Positions 56,989-64,000 of a DNA stretch of 64,000 nucleotides are shown one piece after another. The position numbers and the translations under genes are program-made. How positions within the stretch are numbered: position 1 is the first letter of the stretch; every line of letters starts with the position of its first letter. The notes under the pieces are model-generated. The model was not told the origin of the DNA and did not search any database. It worked only from the letters and a program-made list of their open reading frames with translations. The stretch covers positions 1-64,000 of the forward strand of contig NZ_FNAT01000009.1 in the NCBI RefSeq assembly GCF_900102015.1, given 5' to 3'. Source of the stretch: Limimaricola pyoseonensis (lineage in GTDB: Bacteria > Pseudomonadota > Alphaproteobacteria > Rhodobacterales > Rhodobacteraceae).

Positions 56989-58317
56989 CTAGACCAGCAG
57001 CAGCCCCAAACCGGCGGCCGAGCAGGCCGCCAGCGTGACGGGCACGCCGCGATGCCACCGCAGCAGCAGGAGCGCCGCCAGCAAGACGATGGCGGCGCTG
57101 CGCCAGTCGAGCGTCGCGGGATCCGGCAGGGCGATGCTGACGCCCGCGGCCTCGAAGGGTTCGACCTCGCGAAACAGCACATGCAGCCCGAACCAGGCCG
57201 AGAGGTTGGCGATCACGCCCACCACGGCCGCGGTCACGCCGCTCAACCCCGCGCGCAGCGCCGGCCGCGCCGCGATGCTGTCGATCCAGGGCGCGCCCGC
57301 GAAGATCCATAGGAAGCACGGCGCGAAGGTCGCCCAGAGCGTCACCGCCGCGCCGCCCAGGCCCCAGGCCAGCGCCGAGCGGCCCTCGGGCGCGGCATGG
57401 TGCCCGGCCAGGAAGCCCACGAACTCGGTCACGAGGATCAGCGGGCCCGGCGTGGTCTCGGCCAGCCCCAGCGCGTCGAGCATCTCGCCCGTGTCGAGCC
57501 AGCCCTGCGTCGCGACCGCCTCCTGCGTCATGTAGGCCAGCACCGCGTAGGCGCCGCCGAATGTGACTGTGGCCAGAACCGAGAAGAAACGCGCGATCTC
57601 CCCGAAGAGCGGCGGCGCGAGCCAGCCGACGGCCGCGAGCGGCAGGATCCAGACGCCGAGCCAGATCGCCGCCGTCACCAGCGTGTCGCGCAGCCGCCGC
57701 CCGGCGCGCGGACCGGCGGTGGCGGCGGTCCCCTGCCCCACCGCGCCGCCCCTGAGGCGCAGCGCGCCCCAGACCGCCGCGGCGGCGACGACCAGCGGAT
57801 AGGGCACCGCGATGACGAACAGCGCGAGGAAGGCGAGCGCCGCGATCGCCACCGGCTCGCCCCCCACCAGCGCCCGGCGGGCGACGCGGAGCAGCGCCTC
57901 GATCACGATCACCAGCACCGCCGCCTTGACGCCCAGAAACAGCGCCCCGGTGACGGCGAGATCGCCGAAGCGGACATAGAGCGCGGCGAGGCAGGCGATC
58001 AGGATGGCGCCGGGCAGCACGAACAGGCCGCCGGCGACGAGGCCGCCGCGGACGCCATGCATACGCCAGCCCGCATAGGTCGCCAACTGCATCGCCTCGG
58101 GTCCGGGCAGCAGCATGCAGAAGGACAGCGCGTCGAGATATTGCCGCTCGGTGAGCCAGCCGCGCTCCTCGACCACCATCCGGTGCATCAGCGCGATCTG
58201 CGCCGCCGGGCCGCCGAAGGACAGTAGACCGATGCGCCACCAGACGCGGGCGGCCTCGGACAGGGACGGGATCGCGGCGGCGGGCGCTTCGGCCGCGGCA
58301 GGCGCGTCGGCGCTCAT
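56989..58317 (-). CDS. chrA: Chromate transporter family protein (ChrA-like, two-domain)
   Basis: A 442-residue membrane protein with two CHR domains. The N-terminal half has WRIGLLSFGGPAAQIALMHR and LLPGPEAMQLATYAGWRMHG; the second has VTFGGAYAVLAYMTQEAV and AETTPGPLILVTEFVGFLAG. About ten hydrophobic segments. ChrA expels chromate in resistant bacteria, but many chromosomal copies have unknown anion substrates. It stands alone between the rsbQ-like unit and the nic operon, with the region before it (58318-58535) showing no gene. Confidence 0.88.
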   Translation of the reverse strand: MSADAPAAAEAPAAAIPSLSEAARVWWRIGLLSFGGPAAQIALMHRMVVEERGWLTERQYLDALSFCMLLPGPEAMQLATYAGWRMHGVRGGLVAGGLFVLPGAILIACLAALYVRFGDLAVTGALFLGVKAAVLVIVIEALLRVARRALVGGEPVAIAALAFLALFVIAVPYPLVVAAAAVWGALRLRGGAVGQGTAATAGPRAGRRLRDTLVTAAIWLGVWILPLAAVGWLAPPLFGEIARFFSVLATVTFGGAYAVLAYMTQEAVATQGWLDTGEMLDALGLAETTPGPLILVTEFVGFLAGHHAAPEGRSALAWGLGGAAVTLWATFAPCFLWIFAGAPWIDSIAARPALRAGLSGVTAAVVGVIANLSAWFGLHVLFREVEPFEAAGVSIALPDPATLDWRSAAIVLLAALLLLRWHRGVPVTLAACSAAGLGLLLV

Positions 58318-58492
58318 CTCCGCCCGCCCGTGCCGGGGGTCCGGTCATGGCCATGCGCCGCGGCGGCGCGCGCCGGGCGGAACGAGATATCGATGAGCAT
58401 CATTGCCGGCCTCACCCTGCGCCAGGTCGTCGCGCCACTTGTGCGAGAGGCCGGGCGGCGGGGCAAGCCTTCCCGCCGATCCGTTTTGGAGA

Positions 58493-58513
58493 GGAGGCGT
58501 CCGCGACGCCTCC
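58493..58513 (-). terminator. Hairpin downstream of the nic operon, possible terminator
   Basis: GGAGGCGTC-CGC-GACGCCTCC is a perfect 9-bp stem 23 bases after the nicF stop. On the transcribed strand it is followed by TCTCCAAAAC rather than a T-run, so it is a weak intrinsic terminator candidate or a 3'-end protecting hairpin. The remainder of the 218-bp gap holds nothing recognisable. Confidence 0.4.
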
Positions 58514-58535
58514 CCCGGCTGTCAGACCCGGCCCG

Positions 58536-59165
58536 TCATTCGGCCAGGCCGCCCAGATAGCGCGCGAGATCGTCGCTATCCGTGACATCCCCGTATTTCT
58601 GGTCGATGTCGTAGAGGCTGGCGTCATGCGGGGCGGCAGCCCGGTCGCCGCAGCAATCGCCGGCCACCAGCACGTTGAAGCCGGCCTGCACCGCGTCCAC
58701 GGCCGAGGCCCGCACGCAGCCCGATGTGGTCGCGCCGGTGACGATCAGCGTGTCGGTCTGCGTCGAGGCCAGAAGGCCCGCGAGGTTGGTGCCGAAGAAG
58801 GCCGAGGCGCCCTTCTTCTCGATCAGCCCGTCGCTCGGCCGGTAGCCCGAGGACGGGTCGATCTCGACCAGCCGCGAGCCGCGGGTCAGCGCCGCCATGC
58901 CGCCCGACTTGCGCAGCCAGGCCAGCGACCCGGTCTCGGCCGGGTCGAAGGCGATGGTGGTGTAGATCACCGGCCGGCCGAGCGCGCGGGTCGCCTCGGC
59001 CAGCTTCGCGGTGCGGGCCATCTGCGGGCCGTAATCGGCCGCGGTGGGATAGGCCGTGTCGGTGAAGCCGTAGGAGAAATCCACCACGAGCAGCGCCGGG
59101 CGGGTGCCGCGCGGCACCCGCTGGCCGAAGCCCGCCTCGGCATATGTCTGGGCCTGGCTCGCCAT
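58536..59165 (-). CDS. nicF: Maleamate amidohydrolase (isochorismatase family)
   Basis: A 209-residue cysteine amidohydrolase of the isochorismatase fold. Asp29 in ALLVVDFSYGF, Lys117/118 in EKKGASAFFGTNL and Cys150 in TGATTSGCVRASAVDA form the catalytic set. The family includes N-carbamoylsarcosine amidase; in the nicotinate pathway NicF deaminates maleamate to maleate and ammonia. It follows nicX by two bases, and nicD/nicE are upstream in the same operon, which settles the role. Confidence 0.9.
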   Translation of the reverse strand: MASQAQTYAEAGFGQRVPRGTRPALLVVDFSYGFTDTAYPTAADYGPQMARTAKLAEATRALGRPVIYTTIAFDPAETGSLAWLRKSGGMAALTRGSRLVEIDPSSGYRPSDGLIEKKGASAFFGTNLAGLLASTQTDTLIVTGATTSGCVRASAVDAVQAGFNVLVAGDCCGDRAAAPHDASLYDIDQKYGDVTDSDDLARYLGGLAE

Positions 59166-59167
59166 GC

Positions 59168-60199
59168 TCAGTGCCGCTGCATCTGGATGTCCTTCACGAC
59201 GATGTCGCCGTCGATCACGACCGGCTCGTCGTCGAGGAACAGCGAGTTGTTCCGCATCGGGATGTCGAGATGGCAGGCGGTGTCGTTCGGGCCGCCGAGC
59301 TCGTTGTTGGGCCCGGTCGAGAACATCACGTTGCCGTAGAAGCTGCGCGGCTCCATGCCCATGCCGCCCGGGAACTCGCCCGGCGTCATGCCGTGCCAGT
59401 GGGCGTTGGGGTTCATGCCCCAGCCGACATGGCTCATCCCCATGCCGCGCTTGTCGTTGAAGGCCGCCATGTAGGACTTGACCAGCTCGGCATCGAGCCC
59501 GCCGCGGATGTCGGTCACCCAGCCCTTCTCGATCGTGTAGGTGATCGGCTCGCGCACATACATATTCTGCGGCAGCAGGATGTCGCCCGGCGCCACGACG
59601 ATCTGACCGTCGACGCCGTCATCGTCGCCGCCGGTGAAAACGAAGCCCGAGGGCCAGTGGTCCCAGCGGCCCGGCTCGTCGGTGCAGGCGTATTCGCAGA
59701 CCGTCGGGTAGGTGTTGAGCTTGTAGGTCACGTCGGTGCCATGCGGCGAGGTGATGCGCATGACCTTGGCGCGGGCCAGCATCTCGCCCGCGATCTCGAC
59801 CTTCTCGCGCAGCTCCTTGGTGGGCAGCATGCGGGCCAGAAGCTCGGGCGGCTCGACCGCGGTCAGGATCCGGGTGCCGGCCTCCTGGATGGCGAACTGC
59901 TCGGGCGAGAACAGCAGGAAGACGCAGTCGATCAGCATGTCGCAGGCCTTCAGCGCCTCGACCGCGTCGGGCATCGCCGCGAGCCCGGTCTGGCCCACCG
60001 CCCATTGCCCGACCACCGGCGGCGCCGGCAGGCGCATGTGGTACATCTTCGCGCCGAGCCGCGCGCCGGCCGCCATGAAGGCATCGGCATAGTCGAGCCG
60101 CTCGTTGCCCTGCGTCAGGACGACGAGCTTCTCGCCCTCCCGAACGCCCGACATCTTGAGCTGGTGAAGGCAGATCTCGGCAAAGCTTGCATGATCCAT
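59168..60199 (-). CDS. nicX: 2,5-dihydroxypyridine 5,6-dioxygenase
   Basis: A 343-residue iron(II) dioxygenase of the NicX (M29-aminopeptidase-like) family. It opens 2,5-dihydroxypyridine to N-formylmaleamate. DTACHLDIPMRNNSLFLDDE has His310 and Asp312, matching the iron ligands of Pseudomonas putida NicX (His318/Asp320), and MGMSHVGWGMNPNAHWHGM carries the third, upstream ligand. Usual family length. It starts 43 bases after nicD ends, on the same strand. Confidence 0.93.
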   Translation of the reverse strand: MDHASFAEICLHQLKMSGVREGEKLVVLTQGNERLDYADAFMAAGARLGAKMYHMRLPAPPVVGQWAVGQTGLAAMPDAVEALKACDMLIDCVFLLFSPEQFAIQEAGTRILTAVEPPELLARMLPTKELREKVEIAGEMLARAKVMRITSPHGTDVTYKLNTYPTVCEYACTDEPGRWDHWPSGFVFTGGDDDGVDGQIVVAPGDILLPQNMYVREPITYTIEKGWVTDIRGGLDAELVKSYMAAFNDKRGMGMSHVGWGMNPNAHWHGMTPGEFPGGMGMEPRSFYGNVMFSTGPNNELGGPNDTACHLDIPMRNNSLFLDDEPVVIDGDIVVKDIQMQRH

Positions 60200-60242
60200 C
60201 GGGCAGTCTCCAATTTTCGGAAAGTTCCAGGTTGCGCTGGGG

Positions 60243-61016
60243 TCAGTCGGTCACGGCCGCGACGAAGCCGTCGAGATCGTCCCACGGGATCATGTGCCCC
60301 GCGCCCTCGACGGTCCGGACCTCGATGCCGGGGGCCAGCTCGCGGATCTCGGCGATGTCCTCCTCGCCGATCACCGGCGCGGCCCCGGCCACCACGAGCC
60401 GCATCGGCAGCTCGAGCGTCTTCAGGTCGGCATGGATGTCGTCGGTGTGAAAGCCGTCATAGGCGGTGCGGATCGCGTCGAGCTGGCAGGTGTGCAGCCA
60501 CTCGGCGCGCAGCGCGAGCTGCTCCTCGGTCCAGCTGGGGCAGAAGGCGCGCATCTCCTCGGCGCTGCAGCCCTTCTCGGCGGCGCGGATCGAATCCTCG
60601 TACCACGGCCAGGGCGAGGGATAGGCGCGCCGGCCCGGCCCGCTCACCGGCGGATCGACCAGCAAGAGCCGCGCGAAGCGGCCCGGCGCCTTGCGCGCCG
60701 CCCGGATCGCGGTGCGCGCGCCCATCGAATGGCCCAGCACCACCAGCGGCTCGCCGCCCATCTTCTCGGCCAGCGCCACCACGTCGTCGGCCATGGCGTC
60801 GAGCGAATAGTCGAGATCGCCGGCCTGGCTCAGCCCGCGGCCGCGCACGTCGAGCACGTGCACGTCGTAATGCCGGGTCAGGCGCTCGGCGATGAAGCCC
60901 CAGGTGATCGCCGGGGAGGTGATCCCCGGCACCACGAGCAGCTTCGGGCCGGTGCCCTCGTAGTGGATGAGGTGCTGGCGGATGCCGTTGGCGTTGAGAT
61001 TGTATCCGAGGGACAT
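60243..61016 (-). CDS. nicD: N-formylmaleamate deformylase (alpha/beta hydrolase)
   Basis: A 257-residue alpha/beta hydrolase. Ser97 in VLGHSMGARTAIRAA is the nucleophile, His241 in EGAGHMIPW the base, and Asp121 in LLLVDPPVSGPG fits the unusual acid position reported for NicD (after strand six). It hydrolyses N-formylmaleamate to maleamate and formate. ATG 61016 is chosen because the protein begins MSLGYNLNANGIRQHLIHYE one base after nicE stops. Context confirms the function. Confidence 0.9.
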   Translation of the reverse strand: MSLGYNLNANGIRQHLIHYEGTGPKLLVVPGITSPAITWGFIAERLTRHYDVHVLDVRGRGLSQAGDLDYSLDAMADDVVALAEKMGGEPLVVLGHSMGARTAIRAARKAPGRFARLLLVDPPVSGPGRRAYPSPWPWYEDSIRAAEKGCSAEEMRAFCPSWTEEQLALRAEWLHTCQLDAIRTAYDGFHTDDIHADLKTLELPMRLVVAGAAPVIGEEDIAEIRELAPGIEVRTVEGAGHMIPWDDLDGFVAAVTD

Positions 61017-61017
61017 G

Positions 61018-61779
61018 TCAGGCCTTCCTGTTGTAGGCCCCCGACAGCAGCGTTCCGCCGCCCGGAACGCGCGTGTCGAGGCCAAGTTCGTTGAGCATGG
61101 ACCAGGTGGTCGCGATGGCGGCGGTCAGCACCGGCTTGCCGGTCATCGCCTCCGCCAGCGGCACCGCGGCGAGTGAGGGCATCTGCACGCAGGCCGAGAG
61201 CACCACCGCGTCGACATCCGACAGGTCGAGCTCGCTGGCGATGCCGGGCAGCTTCATCGGGTCATGCGCGGCGACCGCGAGGTTGTCGGCGATTTCGAGG
61301 GCGCGGTGGTCGACCACCTCGATGCCCTCGCTGCGGATGTAGTCCACCACCATCTGCGTCAGTGGCTTCATGTAGGGCGCCACCACGGCGACCTTCTTGG
61401 CGCCGAGCGCATGGATGCCCTCGACCAGCGCCCCGGCCGAGGTCGTGACGGGCGCGGGGTTGCCGTTCTCCACCGTCCGGTTGGTCAGCCGGTCGGCCGA
61501 GACGCGGTGGTAGCCATGGCCCATCGACATGATCGCCACGAGGCAGGCGTAGCCCATCACGTCGACCCGCGCGTCGCTCAGCTCGAGCGCGCAGCGGTCG
61601 CTGTCGGCATCCATCGCCTCGAGTTCTTCCTTGGTGACCTTCTTCATCCGCATCCGCGATGAGTGGAACGTGAAACGCTCCGGCGCGATGCTTTCGCGCG
61701 ACCTCAGCAGGGCCGGGATCTCGGTCTCCATGGTCACGTTCGAACTGGGTACGATCTGGCCTATGCGGAACGTCCTCAC
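61018..61779 (-). CDS. nicE: Maleate isomerase
   Basis: A 253-residue Asp/Glu-racemase-superfamily enzyme that converts maleate to fumarate, the last nicotinate-pathway step. Its two catalytic cysteines are Cys79 (MGYACLVAIMSMGHG) and Cys197 (VVLSACVQMPSLAAV); the N-terminal GQIVPSSNVTMETEIPALL is the family's substrate-loop signature. The start is GTG 61779, with GAAGGAGACC upstream. First gene of the nicE-D-X-F operon, divergent from nicA. Confidence 0.93.
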   Translation of the reverse strand: MRTFRIGQIVPSSNVTMETEIPALLRSRESIAPERFTFHSSRMRMKKVTKEELEAMDADSDRCALELSDARVDVMGYACLVAIMSMGHGYHRVSADRLTNRTVENGNPAPVTTSAGALVEGIHALGAKKVAVVAPYMKPLTQMVVDYIRSEGIEVVDHRALEIADNLAVAAHDPMKLPGIASELDLSDVDAVVLSACVQMPSLAAVPLAEAMTGKPVLTAAIATTWSMLNELGLDTRVPGGGTLLSGAYNRKA

Positions 61780-61954
61780 CCTGGTCTCCTTCTCGATTGA
61801 CTTGCCCGAATGTCATTCGTACACAAACAATAAGTCAAGGAGAAAAAATCGAGACCCTGCCCCATGAGCCCTTTTCCGATGGGGTCTTGACGGACTACGC
61901 TCCTTCTTGATCGTTGGTCTACAAAGAAGGAATTTCGCAGAGATGGGAGGCAGC
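61780..61954. promoter_or_regulatory. Divergent nic promoter region with repeats
   Basis: A 175-bp AT-rich gap between nicE and nicA. Two sequences fit the GntR/FadR-type pattern TNGTNNACNA: TCGTACACAA (61817-61826) and TGGTCTACAA (61915-61924), 98 bp apart. CGAATG-T-CATTCG is a perfect 13-bp palindrome at 61807-61819. CCCCAT/ATGGGG (61860-61865 with a partner near 61879-61884) could form a hairpin in the nicA leader. No regulator gene is adjacent. Confidence 0.4.
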
Positions 61955-62449
61955 ATGACAGGTCCGGTCGCCACGACGATCACCACGACGATCAACGGCG
62001 CGGAGCACCGGATCGACCGCGCCGACGGGCGCATGCTGCTGGACGTGCTGCGCGACGATCTGGGCCTGACCGGCGCGAAATACGGCTGCGGCATGGCGCA
62101 GTGCGGCGCCTGCACCGTGCTGGTCGACGGCCGGCCCGCCCGCGCCTGCGTGCTGCGGACCGGCAGGGTCGCCGGCCGGAACATCACCACGCTCGAGGGG
62201 CTGGCCGAACCGGATGGCAGGCTGCACCCGGTGCAGCAGGCCTTCCTCGAATGCGAGGGCGCGCAATGTGGCTACTGCCTGAACGGCATGGTCATGACGA
62301 CACTGGCGCTTCTGGCCGACACCCCCGCCCCGACCGAGGCCGAGATCCGCGACGCCCTGCGCCACAACCTCTGCCGCTGCGGCACCCACACCGAAATCAT
62401 CGCCTCGGCCCGGCGCGCGGCCGAGCTCATGGGAGACCGGAATGCCTGA
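61955..62449 (+). CDS. nicA: Nicotinate dehydrogenase iron-sulfur subunit
   Basis: A 164-residue [2Fe-2S] subunit of the xanthine-dehydrogenase family. The N-terminal plant-type cluster uses KYGCGMAQCGACTVLVDG plus the Cys in RACVL; the helical C-terminal cluster uses GAQCGYCLNGM and HNLCRCGTH. It passes electrons from the molybdenum site of NicB hydroxylating nicotinate at C6. ATG 61955 with GGGAGG is chosen over an upstream in-frame ATG. It overlaps nicB by 8 bp. Confidence 0.92.
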   Translation: MTGPVATTITTTINGAEHRIDRADGRMLLDVLRDDLGLTGAKYGCGMAQCGACTVLVDGRPARACVLRTGRVAGRNITTLEGLAEPDGRLHPVQQAFLECEGAQCGYCLNGMVMTTLALLADTPAPTEAEIRDALRHNLCRCGTHTEIIASARRAAELMGDRNA

Positions 62450-64000
62450 AACGGCCCCCCTCGAGGTCCGGGACGCCTCCGGCCGCACCTTCCTCAGCCT
62501 CGACGCCACGGGGCACGTGACCGGCTATTGCGGCCATGTGGATCTCGGCACCGGCGTGCAGACGGCGCTGTCGCAGATCGTCGCCGAGGAGCTGGACCTG
62601 CCGCTCGAACGGGTGACGATGGTGCTGGGCGACACATCGCGCACGCCGGACCAGGGGCCGACCATCGCCTCCGAGACGATCCAGGTCTCGTCGGTCCCGC
62701 TGCGCCAGGCCGCGGCCACGCTGCGCGCCGCCCTGCTCGACCGCGCCCGCCTGCGGCTCAACGCCCCGCGCGAGGCGCTGGCGATCGAGGCCGGGCGCAT
62801 CCACCACGCGGAGCGCTGCCTCGGCTATGGCGACCTGATCGAGACGCCCGGCGAATGGCTCGAGATCGACCCGGAGGCCCCCCTCAAGCCCGCCGCCGAG
62901 TTCCGGCTCGTCGGCCAAAAGACCGGCCGCCGCGATCTGCCCGACAAGCTCGTGGGCGCGCATGAGTTCATCCACGACGTCGTGGTGGCGGGCATGGTGC
63001 ACGGCCATGTCGTCCGCCCGCCCTATGCCGGGCGCGACAGCGGCGATTTCGTGGGCACCAGCCTGATCGGCTACGACGAGGCCGCCGTCGCCGACATGCC
63101 GGGCTTCATCGCCATCGTGCGCGAGGGCGACTTCCTCGGCGCGGTGGCAGAAAGGTCCGACCAGGCCCGGGCGATCGCCGAGGCGCTGCCGGTGCAATGG
63201 CGCATGCCGCCGCCCTTGCCCGACATGGGCGACCTGGCGGGCACGATCCGCGCGCAGCCGGCGACGCCGCGCGTGCTCGACACCACCGGCAGCATCGACA
63301 AGGGGCTCGACGCATCCGACCGCGTGCTGCGCCGCAGCTATGTCTGGCCCTACCACCTGCACGGCTCGATCGGGCCGTCCTGCAGCGTCGCGGACTGGAA
63401 CGACGGCGCGCCGATCCTGTGGACCGGCTCGCAGAACCCGCACATGCTGCGCGGCGACCTCGCCACGCTGACCGGGCTGCCGCCCGAGCGCATCGACGTG
63501 CGCCGCCACCAGGCCGCCGGCTGCTATGGCCGCAACTGCGCCGACGATGTCGGCGGCGACGCGCTGCTGATGTCGCGCGCGGTCGGCCGGCCGGTGCGGG
63601 TGCAGCTGACCCGCGCGCAGGAGACGCTGTGGGAGCCGAAGGGCGCGGGCCAGATCATGGACGTGGAGGGCGGGCTGAAGGACGGCGCGCTGCATGCCTA
63701 CAGGCTCGACACCTGGTACCCGTCGAATCGCGGGCCGAACCTCGCGTTGCTGCTGACCGGCGCGATCGGCAACGAGCCGCGCCCGGTGCCGATGGGCGAC
63801 CGCACCGTGGTGCCGCCCTACAGCATCCCCAACAAGCGGATCACCGTGCACGACCTCGCGCCGATCGTGCGCGCGGCCTGGATGCGCGGCGTCTCCGCCC
63901 TGCCCAACACCTTCGCGCATGAATGCTTCATCGATGAGATGGCGGCCGAGGCCGGCGCGGACCCGGTCGCCTTCCGGCTGAAGCACGTGGCCGATCCGCG
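62442..64000 (+). CDS. nicB: Nicotinate dehydrogenase molybdopterin subunit, 3' end cut by window edge
   Basis: 519 complete codons are inside the window and the frame is still open at base 64000. It begins MPETAPLEVRDASGRTFLSL and has GHVDLGTGVQTALSQIVAEE, QGPTIASETIQVSS and AAGCYGRNCADDVGGDALLM, characteristic of the molybdenum-cofactor subunits of NicB/IorB type; WPYHLHGSIGPSC and AAWMRGVSALPNTFAHECFI follow. It hydroxylates nicotinate to 6-hydroxynicotinate. In Pseudomonas putida NicB carries C-terminal cytochrome c domains; whether this one does cannot be seen. Confidence 0.9.
   Translation, partial: MPETAPLEVRDASGRTFLSLDATGHVTGYCGHVDLGTGVQTALSQIVAEELDLPLERVTMVLGDTSRTPDQGPTIASETIQVSSVPLRQAAATLRAALLDRARLRLNAPREALAIEAGRIHHAERCLGYGDLIETPGEWLEIDPEAPLKPAAEFRLVGQKTGRRDLPDKLVGAHEFIHDVVVAGMVHGHVVRPPYAGRDSGDFVGTSLIGYDEAAVADMPGFIAIVREGDFLGAVAERSDQARAIAEALPVQWRMPPPLPDMGDLAGTIRAQPATPRVLDTTGSIDKGLDASDRVLRRSYVWPYHLHGSIGPSCSVADWNDGAPILWTGSQNPHMLRGDLATLTGLPPERIDVRRHQAAGCYGRNCADDVGGDALLMSRAVGRPVRVQLTRAQETLWEPKGAGQIMDVEGGLKDGALHAYRLDTWYPSNRGPNLALLLTGAIGNEPRPVPMGDRTVVPPYSIPNKRITVHDLAPIVRAAWMRGVSALPNTFAHECFIDEMAAEAGADPVAFRLKHVADP

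Overview
The window is a very GC-rich, gene-dense stretch of a bacterial chromosome. Gene content fits a metabolically versatile alphaproteobacterium, most likely Rhodobacterales or a close relative: a TRAP dicarboxylate transporter, a XylF/XylH-type sugar ABC system, a CoA-dependent 2-aminobenzoate pathway, a nic gene cluster, an aa3-type oxidase and an HWE histidine kinase. No species is claimed. I see no rRNA, tRNA, insertion sequence, phage gene or CRISPR array. About 60 genes are supported, with short gaps and many 1-11 bp start/stop overlaps, so most belong to long operons. The high GC produces many long spurious open frames on the opposite strand.

Region 1 (1-15907, minus strand) looks like a dicarboxylic-acid (pimelate/adipate-type) catabolic region. 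A TRAP transporter (dctP, dctQ, dctM) and an IclR regulator are followed by a second unit. That unit holds a fused hydratase/3-hydroxyacyl-CoA dehydrogenase, a thiolase, two acyl-CoA dehydrogenases resembling PimC/PimD, a thioesterase, an enoyl-CoA hydratase, a nitronate-monooxygenase-like flavoprotein, an acyl-CoA ligase, glutaryl-CoA dehydrogenase and ETF (etfA runs off the left edge). Odd-chain diacids would be shortened to glutaryl-CoA, decarboxylated to crotonyl-CoA, and the electrons passed to ETF. Both promoters carry related inverted repeats in tandem, spaced exactly 20 bp, which are likely IclR operators.

Region 2 (15968-20747) holds a YfcE-like phosphodiesterase, an LLM-class flavin oxidoreductase, a cardiolipin-synthase-type phospholipase D with an endonuclease/exonuclease/phosphatase partner, and a nitroreductase-like protein. 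Region 3 (20963-30190) is a xylose unit (xylB, a short ABC ATPase, xylH, xylF) divergent from a ROK repressor, followed by a secreted FG-GAP/ASPIC protein, a metallophosphatase and an orphan LuxR regulator.

Region 4 (30292-43749, minus) is one 13-kb operon for tryptophan/anthranilate-type aromatics. It contains a two-domain 2-aminobenzoyl-CoA monooxygenase/reductase, an SDR, a MarR regulator, a hydratase, an acyl-CoA dehydrogenase, a 2-aminobenzoate-CoA ligase, tryptophan 2,3-dioxygenase, a five-gene Liv-type ABC transporter, a thioesterase and a RidA-family protein. A 27-bp inverted repeat in front of it is a likely MarR operator.

Region 5 (43767-49073) has a secreted protein of unknown function and the prkA-DUF444-spoVR stress module. 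Region 6 (49500-53863) is a cytochrome c oxidase operon (II-I-extra III-like-III-IV). Region 7 (53869-58317) has small unknown genes, an RsbQ-like hydrolase translationally coupled to a PAS-HWE histidine kinase, and a chromate-transporter-family protein. Region 8 (58536-64000) is a nicotinate degradation cluster: nicE-nicD-nicX-nicF divergent from nicA-nicB, with nicB running off the right edge.
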